From: Trichomonas tenax
Taxonomy: Eukaryota; Parabasalia; Trichomonadida; Trichomonadidae
Assembly (NCBI GenBank): GCA_023091735.1
Contig: JALKBU010000705.1
Span: 1-27,252, forward strand
Direction: 5' to 3'
Length of the DNA: 27,252 bases
The translations under genes were made by a program, and so were the position numbers. The notes below the pieces were generated by a model that made no database searches, was not told where the DNA came from, and saw only the letters and a list, made by a program, of their open reading frames with translations. This document shows, in pieces, positions 1 through 7,519 of this stretch; positions within the stretch are counted from its first letter, which is position 1; every line of letters begins with the position of its first letter.

Positions 1-986
1 TAGATTATAACACTCATGAACTATCGTCAAGAATTGAACAAGGAATCATTGACGTTAAGAATAAATTAAATGATAAAGCATCGACGTTAGATTTGACAGA
101 AGCATTAAATAAAATTGATACTAAAGCTGACAAAACAGAAGTTAAAAATGATGTGCAAATAATTAATAACACATTACAAACTAAAGCAGATAAAACAGAA
201 GTTAAAAAAGTTAATGATGATTTGACTCATAACATTCATGAATTATCGTCAAGAATTGAACAAGGAATCATTGACGTAAAGAATGAATTAAATGATAAAG
301 CAGATAAAGAACATACACACGAAATAACAGATATTAATGGGTTAAACGAAAAATTAAACGAAATAGACACAGCAATAAATGCAAATGAAATTAAAGTTGA
401 TGATGTAATAATTAAACAGGTATTGGGAACAGATGCACCTTCAACTAATCCTGAAACTAGTGTTTGGAATTTATTAAAAACATTCAATAAGGAAATAATG
501 AATTTAAAGAAGGATGTATTAAATTCTAAATATGAATTATTAATGACAATTTATCCTGTTGGTTCAATTTACACATCAATGAATAACATAAATCCTGCTC
601 AAATATTTGGTTTTGGTGAATGGGAGCCAATAGTCGATCGTTTCTTATATTGCGCTAATTCATCAAGAGAAACAGGAGGAAGTAAAAAGATTTCAGTAAA
701 TAACTTACCTTCACACAATCATTACTTTTCGGGTACAACATCATTGGCAGGAGCTCATACTCATTTAATAAGTAATAGAGGTTATTACGGATGTGGTAGT
801 GGGGGAAAAGAAACAATTTCGCGTTATGATATTACATCAGATAACAGAGAATACAACACGGGTTTAATCATTGATCATGCAGGAAGTCACATTCATTCAG
901 TTTACGGAAACACTGCCGACACTGGTTCAGGTACTGAATACATGCCGCCGTTCATGACTGTTTACACGTGGTATAGGGTTTATTAA
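1..986 (+). CDS. Maverick-associated tail-fibre/phage-collar-like protein, 5' partial
   Basis: The reading frame is open from base 3, so the N-terminus lies outside the window; a TTG at 93 is only an internal codon. The visible part has two regions. The first ~140 residues are a Lys/Asp/Asn-rich shaft of repeated units (HELSSRIEQGIIDVKN occurs twice; TKADKTEVK occurs twice), as in trimeric fibre shafts. The C-terminal ~150 residues match the phage tail-collar/baseplate fibre fold. They open with YPVGSIYTSMNNINPAQIFG and GEWEPIVDRFLY, contain three His-x-His pairs (SHNHYF, AHTHLI, SHIHSV) like metal-binding collar tips, and end in YMPPFMTVYTWYRVY. Such genes are known in trichomonad Mavericks. 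The stop lies about 95 bp before the element's terminal block, so this is the last gene of the left-hand element. Its role, perhaps a particle spike or fibre, is inferred. Confidence 0.8.
   Translation, partial: DYNTHELSSRIEQGIIDVKNKLNDKASTLDLTEALNKIDTKADKTEVKNDVQIINNTLQTKADKTEVKKVNDDLTHNIHELSSRIEQGIIDVKNELNDKADKEHTHEITDINGLNEKLNEIDTAINANEIKVDDVIIKQVLGTDAPSTNPETSVWNLLKTFNKEIMNLKKDVLNSKYELLMTIYPVGSIYTSMNNINPAQIFGFGEWEPIVDRFLYCANSSRETGGSKKISVNNLPSHNHYFSGTTSLAGAHTHLISNRGYYGCGSGGKETISRYDITSDNREYNTGLIIDHAGSHIHSVYGNTADTGSGTEYMPPFMTVYTWYRVY
11..302 (+). repeat. Imperfect ~70 bp direct repeat in the fibre shaft
   Basis: Bases ~11-81 and ~233-302 are nearly identical, with a few substitutions, at an offset of 222 bp. 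Both encode the HELSSRIEQGIIDVKN unit in the same frame. The repeat reflects shaft-module duplication in the fibre gene. Confidence 0.8.
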
Positions 987-1046
987 ATCCGAATACATTT
1001 TCTCTCATTTTTCACTAAAATTATTTTTCAAAATTTCTTACCTCCC

Positions 1047-1086
1047 AAATCCTTTCGCTTTCTTTTTTTAGTTAGTTAGTCATAAA
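1047..1086 (+). repeat. Left arm of inverted repeat bracketing the KilA-N fragment
   Basis: This arm (core CCTTTCGCTTTC followed by TAGTTAGTTAGTCAT) is matched in inverted orientation by 1884-1925 with about one substitution and one extra base over ~37 bp. Weaker similarity continues outward for roughly 35 bp (CACT-AAAATTATTTTT against its counterpart). It directly abuts the terminal block. Confidence 0.8.
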
Positions 1087-1289
1087 TTATTTTTAAAACT
1101 GAATACATTTTATAAAGTCAGGAATTCCAAAATAAAATTAACGTTAGTTTTCTAAGTAATTCAAAATTTTATTTTCTATATAGGGGGGAACCTAACTTGT
1201 AAAACTAATTCTTTCGTAAATATATTTAAATATATGTTCGCAGAAGTCACGGCGCAGTCGTGACGAATGCGAACATATAATTACTAACT
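1082..1289 (+). mobile_element. Terminal block (probable TIR) of left Maverick-type element
   Basis: This ~208 bp noncoding block occurs again, inverted, at 26716-26924. The two copies share long matching stretches, including GGGGGGAACCTAACTTG, GTAAAACTAATTCT, GTAAATATATTTAAA and AATTAACGTTA. The outer end reads TTACTAACT at 1281-1289, which is AGTTAGTAA when read inward; AG at the tip fits Maverick termini. Immediately beyond it a KilA-N gene begins in mid-domain. The element body lies to the left. It could instead be a small non-autonomous element, but the junction evidence favours a terminal repeat. Confidence 0.72.
1231..1279. repeat. Terminal hairpin palindrome, left copy
   Basis: The 12 bp outer arms 1231-1242 and 1268-1279 (TATATGTTCGCA and its complement) pair perfectly. 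A GAA/GAA internal loop follows. The 6 bp inner stem GTCACG/CGTGAC (1246-1251, 1259-1264) closes a 7-base loop, GCGCAGT. It lies about 10 bp from the inferred element end. Confidence 0.85.
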
Positions 1290-1854
1290 AAGCGATGCAG
1301 GAAAACAAAAACATTTTTCACGCTTTCTCCAAAGTCAACGAATGGAAGTAATTATTGATTACTGGTTCGAAAACGAGGTAAAATCAATCTACCCCAAAAA
1401 TGGGGTAGACAAAAAACAAGGTGAAAATGAAGCATTTTATGAATTAGATGCAGGATTTTCAAAACAATTCACCGGCATTTATATTCATCCTGATTTAATT
1501 CATTTTGTTGCTGAGTGGATATCATTAGAATACACGTTTAAAGTTAAACATATCATGGATTCCATCAACGACAAAGTTCATGAAAAACTTGATGAAAACA
1601 ATTTACCCGATACAGTAGAGAACGCAAAACCAATATTTGAAAATGAGGTACGAAAGATAACAGAACCACAAAAGGCTTATGAACAAAATTACTGTTGGGG
1701 TTATCGTGATAGTGTTTACGAATTAGATCAATGGGAAATTGATGATTTAAGAAGAAATAAACGTGAATATGATTTAGCGAAGGAAATATTTGAGAAGGCG
1801 GAAAAGAAATTAAATGAATGGGGAAGAAGATTTATAGAAAAGTATTGCGATTAA
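1290..1854 (+). pseudogene. KilA-N domain protein, 5'-truncated at the element junction
   Basis: The first ATG of the long frame is at 1342. The same frame continues upstream to 1288 and still reads as KilA-N (SDAGKQKHFSRFLQSQR, then EVIIDYWFENEV). The homology therefore stops at the edge of the terminal block, and the usual N-terminal part of the domain is missing. The rest of the domain is clear: FYELDAGFSKQFTGIYIHPD and then a LIHFVAEWISLEY-type stretch, followed by a charged helical tail with a Trp/Tyr-rich segment. KilA-N is a DNA-binding domain of large DNA viruses and phages and is very common in trichomonad Mavericks. The gene was probably cut by insertion of the left element. A 170-residue product from 1342 is possible but would lack part of the fold. 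Confidence 0.82.
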
Positions 1855-1883
1855 GTACAAATTTATTTTTGTATAAAATCAAG

Positions 1884-1925
1884 TTTAATGACTAACTAAC
1901 TAAGAAAAGAAAGCGAAAGGATTTT
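1884..1925 (-). repeat. Right arm of inverted repeat bracketing the KilA-N fragment
   Basis: ATGACTAACTAACTA followed by GAAAGCGAAAGG is the complement of the arm at 1047-1086. It begins about 30 bp after the KilA-N stop codon. Since the left arm lies inside the left element and this one in the older remnant, the sequence is probably a common subterminal or intergenic motif of the element family. Confidence 0.8.
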
Positions 1926-1959
1926 GAGACTTCGAAAATTCAAAAATTATTTTTGAGTG

Positions 1960-2073
1960 TTTACGTTTAAAATTTAATGTTTTAAGTAACTTTATAAGTT
2001 GATGTTTGAATATTGGGCAGCATTTACTTAAAATTTGATGTTTTAAGTAACTTTATAAGTTGATGTTTGAATT
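1960..2073 (+). repeat. 61 bp tandem duplication, AT-rich
   Basis: The segment TTTTAAGTAACTTTATAAGT and its flanks (ending TTGATGTTTGAAT) occur at ~1960-2011 and ~2021-2073 with a 61 bp period. A decayed third unit follows near 2081-2100 (TTAACGTAAAATTTGAATG). The repeat fills most of the gap between the KilA-N fragment and the next gene. No promoter function can be shown. Confidence 0.8.
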
Positions 2074-2174
2074 TAATGCTTCATTAACGTAAAATTTGAA
2101 TGAAATCGTTAATTCAAAAATTAAGTTTAATTTTTTAAAATTTATTTTTTTAATAAATCTAAAAGTAAGCGAAA

Positions 2175-2657
2175 ATGTCAATCCAAATTTTTGATGCTTC
2201 AAACAAGATAAATAAATTAATCGAAGAACATAAACAATTTGTTCTCGCAAATAATTTCTTACATAAAGAATTTACATTAAATGAATATCAGCAAATGATT
2301 AAAGATATAGAAGAAAAAATGTTAAATCCTCCGGAAGATAAAATAAAACCAAATGATGAATTCAATACTCGACAAATGTTAAAAGACGCTTATGTTAATT
2401 TGTGCAAACGTGAAATAGAATTATTAGACAGGGATATGAAAAGATTAAATGATTTCAATTCATTTATTGAATCAGAAAAAATTAAAGCTTCTAAATATCC
2501 AAAATCAACAGATGATGTTATTAGAAATATGAAAGAGTTTGTTAACGAAAAGATATCGTATTATCATAAAGACCTAATTTCTTCTTATTTCGACATGTTC
2601 GTTGATAAGGTCAAGAATTTAACAAAGAAAGATAAATATTATAAAAAAAACTATTGA
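2175..2657 (+). CDS. Small charged helical protein of the old Maverick remnant
   Basis: The 160-residue product starts at the first ATG. It is Lys/Asp/Asn-rich and almost wholly helical by composition, with heptad-like hydrophobics in the middle (LCKREIELLDRDMKRLNDF) and near the C-terminus. No signal peptide, membrane segment or catalytic motif is visible. It sits between the KilA-N fragment and the inferred end of the old element and shares their AT-rich codon choice, so it is most likely an element gene of unknown function, perhaps structural. I do not recognise the family. Confidence 0.6.
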   Translation: MSIQIFDASNKINKLIEEHKQFVLANNFLHKEFTLNEYQQMIKDIEEKMLNPPEDKIKPNDEFNTRQMLKDAYVNLCKREIELLDRDMKRLNDFNSFIESEKIKASKYPKSTDDVIRNMKEFVNEKISYYHKDLISSYFDMFVDKVKNLTKKDKYYKKNY

Positions 2658-2769
2658 AAGCGTTTACCGGTGTAAGAACTCAAAAACAGCAATGAATATA
2701 ATTTTAAAGTTTATGGATTCAATGAAGAACTCTTTAATAAAAATGTCAATGAATGTCAAAAAATCTGAG

Positions 2770-2870
2770 TCGCCCCACACACACACACATAAGCCCTTTC
2801 CGGCGAGCAAACTGACACCTTTGTGGGTCTAAGGGGTAAATGAAAAAAGTTATTGAGAAATGGATGAAAT
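2770..2870. mobile_element. Probable terminus of the older left-hand Maverick remnant
   Basis: A GC-richer stretch unlike its surroundings runs from GAGTCGCCCC through a (CA)6-7 run and CCCTTTCCGGCGAGCAAACT to GTGGGTCTAAGGGGTAAATG. Element-type sequence precedes it and host-type sequence follows within ~100-200 bp. From memory, GTCTAAGGGGT-like sequence recurs near trichomonad repeat ends; that is recollection, not a search. The exact end and any target duplication cannot be fixed here. Confidence 0.4.
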
Positions 2871-2911
2871 CATAAGTGGTTTTAGATAATTTTATAAATT
2901 GATGATAAATA

Positions 2912-3030
2912 TATATGAAGTATGCATTTTTAGATATGCTGTTGTAATTGTTTTTGTGTAGGGAGAGGAACGGAGAAATGAACCCTATACTGAATAATTT
3001 TGAGAGAACCTAGGATGCACACTTCATATA
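2912..3030. repeat. 119 bp interval bounded by 15 bp inverted arms
   Basis: TATATGAAGTATGCA (2912-2926) and TGCACACTTCATATA (3016-3030) are complementary at 14 of 15 positions. The interior (with GTGTAGGGAGAGGAACGGAG) is richer in G than its surroundings and codes for nothing. It could be a tiny MITE-like element or a folded RNA; it lies between the inferred element end and the first host gene. Confidence 0.45.
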
Positions 3031-3316
3031 CTACTTTTGACAAAATAGCTATAAGATATAGATTATAGAATTTACAAAATATAACAATATATAAAGGCTG
3101 ACTGCTTTACAGATCGATTCTAATAAAAGTTTTCTATTAATTACTAAGCTCAAAATAGCTATATGAGCAATATAAAGAATTTTGCAATTCAAAATATTCG
3201 CGAAATACCGAACGTTTGCTGTGAATTTCTCATATGCAAGGTGAGAGTAAACCATAATCAAACTCAAAACGCGAAAATGATTTCTAAATGTAAACGGTTA
3301 ATTAAAAAAAAAGAAA

Positions 3317-3766
3317 ATGGTAGAGACGCTGACAGCAGATCAGATCCAAGAGTTCCGTCAAGCATTCGACATCATCGACAGGAATGGCGACGGTGTCATT
3401 ACTGTTGACGATCTCGCTGCTGTTATGAGAGCGATCGGTCAATCCCCAACAGCCAACGAACTTCAGGATATGATAAGAGAAGTTGACGCAGATGGAAATG
3501 ATACAATCGATTTCACAGAATTTTTAGCTTTAATGTCACGCCAGATGAGACAGAGCGATATCGAAGACGAATTAAGAGAAGCTTTCAGAGTTTTCGATCG
3601 TGATACAGATGGTTTCATTACACCAAACGAGCTTCGCTCACTTTTGATTAGCTTAGGTCTCGATTCTTCAGCGGAAGTTGTTCGTAGGATGATTAACGAG
3701 GCAGACAAAAACCGCGATGGTAAGATTGATTACGCTGAGTTCCGTGCGCTTGCCCTCGGTAAATAA
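3317..3766 (+). CDS. Calmodulin-like calcium sensor, four EF hands
   Basis: The 149-residue length is exactly that of calmodulin, and the four EF loops have calmodulin spacing: residues 21-32 ([12 protein letters not shown]), 57-68 ([12 protein letters not shown]), 94-105 ([12 protein letters not shown]) and 130-141 ([12 protein letters not shown]). The central helix (LREAFRVFD) and [15 protein letters not shown] are also calmodulin-like. It lacks the basic N-terminal extension usual in centrins. Departures matter: loop 1 has Asp at position 12, where Glu is normal and favours calcium; loop 2 has Asp at position 6, where Gly is normal. The C-terminal Met cluster is replaced by ALALGK. It is probably a divergent calmodulin acting on kinases or the cytoskeleton. 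The start follows an A-rich leader (TTAATTAAAAAAAAAGAAA). An overlapping + frame from 3163 is not a gene. Confidence 0.88.
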   Translation: MVETLTADQIQEFRQAFDIIDRNGDGVITVDDLAAVMRAIGQSPTANELQDMIREVDADGNDTIDFTEFLALMSRQMRQSDIEDELREAFRVFDRDTDGFITPNELRSLLISLGLDSSAEVVRRMINEADKNRDGKIDYAEFRALALGK

Positions 3767-4594
3767 TTTTTATTTTAAACTTTTTTTATTTCATTACATA
3801 TAAAGTTTTTGAGTGAATTATCAAATATCACGTTGGGATCTGTTCATATTTCAACAATTACAGAATATTTCAGTTTGCTGAGTTCTGAATAGCTTTTGTT
3901 TATTATTTCGAAAAAATTATTTTAAAATTATTGATTTTTTTCAATATTTCACCTTCCATACTGAAGCATAATTGTTCCATAGCATTCTTGTTCGCTAATT
4001 TTTTGTAATATATTTTACAATTCGAATAATTATCGATAATATACACCTTTTGTCATATATATAAGCTCCATTTGTATTTTATGTTTCAAAGCCAGTCTTG
4101 CAGGATGCTAAATGGAAAAAATATTTTATCAGAAAAATTGGTAATGATAAGATACAGCGTAGATCCATCCACCATGCAAAAAACTTTAAAAATCAATTTC
4201 TTAAAAATAAGTCCTTAATTAATAATATTGAATTCAACAAATAATTTTATTATTGATGAGATATAGATACTGCTTAACACACAATTATTGTATTTAATAT
4301 ATAGTTCATTAACAAAATATGAGGAACAAAATTTTGAAGTTAATGATATTGAATCAAAAAAAATATAATCGATAAAGTAGACATTTGACCAGATGTTTAA
4401 TTATTGTACTTTATTTATAGTTTGTGCTCAATCGGTGATTGTCTAAATTTAGAAATTTTATTTTTGATTGAAAAAAGTTAGCGATAATGTATATTTTGAT
4501 CAATTGAATATGAATTATGCACTAAAGGCTATATAATACAGATGTTAAATCCAAAAAATAAATTCCGCGGCAGAAAAAAAATCAAAAAGACAAA
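3767..4594. other. Intergenic, 828 bp, AT-rich
   Basis: This lies between two genes on the same strand and holds the calmodulin-like gene's 3' end (TAAATAA at the stop, compatible with the trichomonad UAAA-type poly(A) signal) and the RPC4 promoter. GGCTATATAATAC at ~4528-4540 is TATA-like. I see no RNA gene or coding frame. Confidence 0.6.
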
Positions 4595-5290
4595 ATGGCT
4601 GAAAAACCACCAGGAAACGCTCTTCCTCGTTTTCAGCCACTGAAGAAAAACGTAAAAAGAGATGTGCCACAGAGAACAGTGCCAATCAGTGCTTCTGTTC
4701 CAAACTTCGCGACATTTGATAGAAAACCAAAGCCACCTCCGAAAAAGAAAGAAAGGACACCGCAAATATTAGAATTCGGTGACACCTTCAGGCCCTCTTC
4801 AAATAGAAGATCTAACTACGGAAATGATTTATTTGCACCAACTTTACCTTCAGATACAAAAGACGCAATCGTTCAGGATCAATCACTCGATATTAAGCTT
4901 CCTCTCGTGAAATTAGACCAACAAACATCGAATGTTGCTGAAATATTGCAGCAACCAGAAAAATTAATACTTTTCCAGATTCCTTCTGCACTTCCGATTC
5001 GCTATCCTAATGACACTGGACAAATGGAAGGCAATCCATTGATTGGAGCGACAGATGGACGCCTTGGAAAAATTCAAATTCATAAAAGTGGTAAAGTCAC
5101 AGCCAAAATTGGAAATATCGATTTCGAGGTTACATCTGGTACATCTGTCAGCTGTGCACAGATTCTTTGCACCGAGACCTCAACAGGAGGCTTAGAGTGG
5201 GCTCCTATTGCTGGTGAAAAGATCATTTTAACACTGGATGTTGATAGCGTACTCGACCACATTGATGAAGAAATGAAGAAAATGTTATAA
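4595..5290 (+). CDS. RNA polymerase III subunit RPC4 (RPC53/POLR3D)-like
   Basis: The 231-residue protein has the family layout: a basic, Pro-rich, disordered first half (KPKPPPKKKE, then DTFRPSS) and a conserved C-terminal RPC4 domain from about residue 115. Diagnostic stretches are LILFQIPSALPI, DGRLGKIQIHKSGKVTAKIG and IDFEVTSGTSVSCAQIL, the counterpart of the KSG-V-L-G signature that docks RPC4 onto RPC5 in Pol III. The C-terminus ends in a short acidic/basic helix. In the family it helps termination, reinitiation and promoter contacts in tRNA and 5S rRNA transcription in the nucleus. At 231 residues it is much shorter than animal (~400) and yeast (~420) forms, mostly in the N-terminal half. 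It starts at the first ATG after a purine-rich leader. Confidence 0.82.
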   Translation: MAEKPPGNALPRFQPLKKNVKRDVPQRTVPISASVPNFATFDRKPKPPPKKKERTPQILEFGDTFRPSSNRRSNYGNDLFAPTLPSDTKDAIVQDQSLDIKLPLVKLDQQTSNVAEILQQPEKLILFQIPSALPIRYPNDTGQMEGNPLIGATDGRLGKIQIHKSGKVTAKIGNIDFEVTSGTSVSCAQILCTETSTGGLEWAPIAGEKIILTLDVDSVLDHIDEEMKKML

Positions 5291-5298
5291 ATTATTTG

Positions 5299-5329
<31 letters not shown>

Positions 5330-5678
5330 TAAATTATATAGATACAATCAATGTCACGAACTTTGTTATTAAAATTGCATTATCGACGTTTAAATCAATA
5401 AAATATTTTTCAAAATAACTCTAATTGAATTTCATAACTTTCTATCATTTGAAACATAAGCTCTAGAATGTAATTTAACGATGACTTTAGCTATCACCGT
5501 TCAAATATGAAATTTTGATCTAATATTTTCACATTGATTTTGTTATATTGTGTGTTGAGCTCAAAATAGAATGTCCATGATAAGCGTAGAATATTGAAAG
5601 CTGTATTATAATGGGAAAAATTAGATTATATTAAATTTAAAATATAAACAAAAATCGAGGTGTACATACAGCATAAAA
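5291..5678. other. Convergent intergenic region, 388 bp
   Basis: This lies between two convergent genes. Apart from the TA run it is unstructured AT-rich sequence. The 11-mer GCTCAAAATAG near 5557 also occurs near 3147. No RNA or coding feature is seen. Confidence 0.55.
5299..5327. repeat. (TA)n microsatellite
   Basis: About 14 TA units lie just after the RPC4-like stop codon. It is a simple repeat in the 3' flank. Confidence 0.9.
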
Positions 5679-6209
5679 TTAGTTGCAGGTCATGCACTCA
5701 CCATTCTTTGGATATGGTCGCTTGCAATTTGGACATTGGATGAAAAGCTTTTGATTAGGATCCATTAAAATATGATTTGAACAGTACTCTGATCCAGGAA
5801 GAGCAATATGGATGCAATTTTCGACTTTGCAAATCGGATAGTCATCTTTTCTTATCTCGTGTGCAAGAGTCCTCCAATTATGTCTTTTCTTGTATAATTC
5901 TTTAATTTCTTCAAATGAACCCTCTTTAAGCGTCTTTTTGATTGATTCGTACTGATCTTTCACAACTTCACCTCTTTTTTCTGTTTTATCTTTGTTTAAG
6001 CAGTACTGCCTTAAATGAATATAAACATTTTCTCTAGATTTTGTCTCTGTCTTTAACGCTGAAGCATTTATCAAAGGTTGTACGTTAAAATTGGCGAAAT
6101 TTTCATCCGGATTTATAATTTGTGGTGCCTCTATCTTTACCTGTGGTGGTGCTTCAGTTGGGACTTCGCAGCCCATTTTCTCAAAGATCTGAAGTTGTGC
6201 GGGATTCAT
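5679..6209 (-). CDS. KANSL2/INO80D-type C3Hc3H zinc protein
   Basis: The 176-residue reading begins at the only plausible ATG, 6209; the frame continues upstream to a TTG without another ATG. The C-terminus carries Cys127-x4-Cys132-x10-Cys143-x2-His146 (CKVENC, then LPGSEYCSNHILMDPNQKLF). This is the zf-C3Hc3H pattern of the NSL-complex subunit KANSL2 and of INO80D, where it ends in YC-x2-H-I-x2-D. A second metal site follows: Cys159-x2-Cys162-x9-Cys172-x2-Cys175, like a zinc ribbon. The region at ~85-120 is a charged helix; the N-terminus is disordered. Family members sit in chromatin acetyltransferase or remodelling complexes in the nucleus, so a chromatin role is inferred. It is divergent from the membrane-protein gene across 236 bp. 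Confidence 0.68.
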   Translation of the reverse strand: MNPAQLQIFEKMGCEVPTEAPPQVKIEAPQIINPDENFANFNVQPLINASALKTETKSRENVYIHLRQYCLNKDKTEKRGEVVKDQYESIKKTLKEGSFEEIKELYKKRHNWRTLAHEIRKDDYPICKVENCIHIALPGSEYCSNHILMDPNQKLFIQCPNCKRPYPKNGECMTCN

Positions 6210-6245
6210 TTGAAAACTAACAAAATGTAATTTCTTTTGACACTT

Positions 6246-6365
6246 TTTACACGTCAAAACTAACTTTATTTGGCAAAATGTTTTTACTTGTCAAGTTTTA
6301 TCAAAACATGTTTCTTTACATGTCAAAATCGAATTAATTGGCAAAAAAATATTTACATGTCAAAA
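6246..6365. promoter_or_regulatory. Duplicated TTTACATGTCAAAA motifs in a divergent promoter
   Basis: Motif copies lie at 6246-6259 (ACACGT variant), 6283-6295 (ACTTGT variant), 6315-6328 and 6352-6365 (both TTTACATGTCAAAA). Spacing is 37, 32 and 37 bp, and TTGGCAAAA sits inside each pair (~6270 and ~6338), giving a ~69 bp tandem duplication. The region separates divergent genes. Two more copies are at 9660-9671 and 9679-9692 in the next divergent promoter region. A factor-binding site is inferred. Confidence 0.5.
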
Positions 6366-6445
6366 TTTATAGATTTCTTTTGACCCATTTATAGCATAGC
6401 TATCACATAAGGAAACAAAACTATGAATAATGAAAAGCTATTTAT

Positions 6446-7519
6446 ATGAAGTTGAACAAAGAATCTGAACCAGATAATCCACAAGACCCAGAATCAATGC
6501 CGCAAATAAACGTTTTCGCGAATTCTTCGTGGATTGATCTGATTTTTGGCATCTTATCAATCATTGTCGTTCAATCTTCATTCATTTATGCAGCAACAAA
6601 GAATTTAAACGATTTTGTTAAACAACAGATACCAACGGATGTTAGTTTTGCCGTAATATTTAATAATAGAGTTCGAATCGCGCCATTAAACTCAATTATA
6701 ATCAAAATTTTAACATTTTTCATCAGAATACCAATCGAAGCCTTTGTAATTTTGCTTTCTACTGTATATACATTTTCATCAACATTCTTATTCAGAAAAG
6801 TTCTTCAGATATTAAAACTTGCGAAATACTCGAATGCATTATCACTAATTTTCATGATCTTTCCTACAATAAGAATCACTTGCAATACTAACGCTTCCAG
6901 AGATATTCTCTTTTTATGTTTAATATTTTATTCGATAATTTTATTCCATCAAAATCGCTTCATTCTTTTAAATTTAGTACTATTTCTTGCAAGCATAACT
7001 GCTTCAGAAGGTATTTTACTTTATATATCAGCAGCTCTCGCATTATCTTATTTAAATCCACTTAAATCAGTTATTTTAGCGATACAGATATATCCAATCT
7101 ATAACTTACAGATAGGAATGGGATTTAGAACACTTCTGTTTCCAAAATTAATCGAAGTCCTTCAAGTTTATATCAAAAAAATCATAACAGTGAGAGAAGC
7201 AAATTCAATATTGGAAATGATCATAATTGCACTAATAGGAGTGATTGGGCTCTTTTTCCTATCCAAATACGCATTTTTAGTTGGATTGTCTATAATATTC
7301 GTTTCTATTTGTGCACCAACGTCTTTCGGTGCAGAGAAGTCTATTTCCTTGGCTCTCTCATTGGGATTGATCGGTTTTGGTTCATTTATATCTCCAAGAA
7401 TGAAAATTGCCATTTATATTGGCTTTGTTCTTTACTTTATACCAACTGTATTCTATACTTCACTTCAGCTATACCAGTGGCCGCTACCAAGCGATCCATT
7501 CGTTGCTCCAAGGAATTGA
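6446..7519 (+). CDS. Polytopic membrane protein, possibly GPI-transamidase subunit PIG-U-like
   Basis: The 357-residue protein has a polar ~28-residue N-terminus followed by about eight to ten hydrophobic segments and a short C-terminal tail. The pattern in the middle (PTIRITCNTNASRDILFLCL, a short loop, then a segment with ASITASEGILLYISAALAL) resembles the PIG-U/Cdc91 run that begins NP-x-x-x-x-SC and ends in a 'slyPl' helix. The C-terminal PTSFGAEKSISLALSLGLIG and the final Trp-containing loop also fit loosely. PIG-U is an ER subunit that helps attach GPI anchors to proteins; PIG-V and PIG-M type mannosyltransferases are alternatives with similar topology. The match is weak, so the function is a suggestion. 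An 8-codon upstream frame (6423-6449) ends overlapping the start as ATGA. Confidence 0.5.
   Translation: MKLNKESEPDNPQDPESMPQINVFANSSWIDLIFGILSIIVVQSSFIYAATKNLNDFVKQQIPTDVSFAVIFNNRVRIAPLNSIIIKILTFFIRIPIEAFVILLSTVYTFSSTFLFRKVLQILKLAKYSNALSLIFMIFPTIRITCNTNASRDILFLCLIFYSIILFHQNRFILLNLVLFLASITASEGILLYISAALALSYLNPLKSVILAIQIYPIYNLQIGMGFRTLLFPKLIEVLQVYIKKIITVREANSILEMIIIALIGVIGLFFLSKYAFLVGLSIIFVSICAPTSFGAEKSISLALSLGLIGFGSFISPRMKIAIYIGFVLYFIPTVFYTSLQLYQWPLPSDPFVAPRN

Noticed and set aside
1..986. Prophage or bacterial contamination because of the tail-collar domain
   Set aside because: The neighbours are KilA-N and eukaryotic Maverick genes with the same AT-rich codon use, and such collar genes are known in trichomonad elements.
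1295..1351. Short frame from ATG 1295 as the true start of the KilA-N gene via a frameshift
   Set aside because: The uninterrupted frame of the 1342 ATG already shows KilA-N similarity upstream to 1288, so no frameshift is needed.
2774..2800. CRISPR-like or telomeric repeat at the CA run
   Set aside because: It is a simple dinucleotide run with no spacers and no telomere-type unit.
3163..3408. 81-codon + strand frame overlapping the calmodulin-like start
   Set aside because: It is the out-of-frame reading of the EF-hand gene and its leader.
3317..3766. Centrin identity for the EF-hand protein
   Set aside because: Length, linker and absence of a basic N-terminal extension fit calmodulin better.
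5299..5327. TA run as a functional terminator
   Set aside because: A plain microsatellite; nothing shows a termination role.
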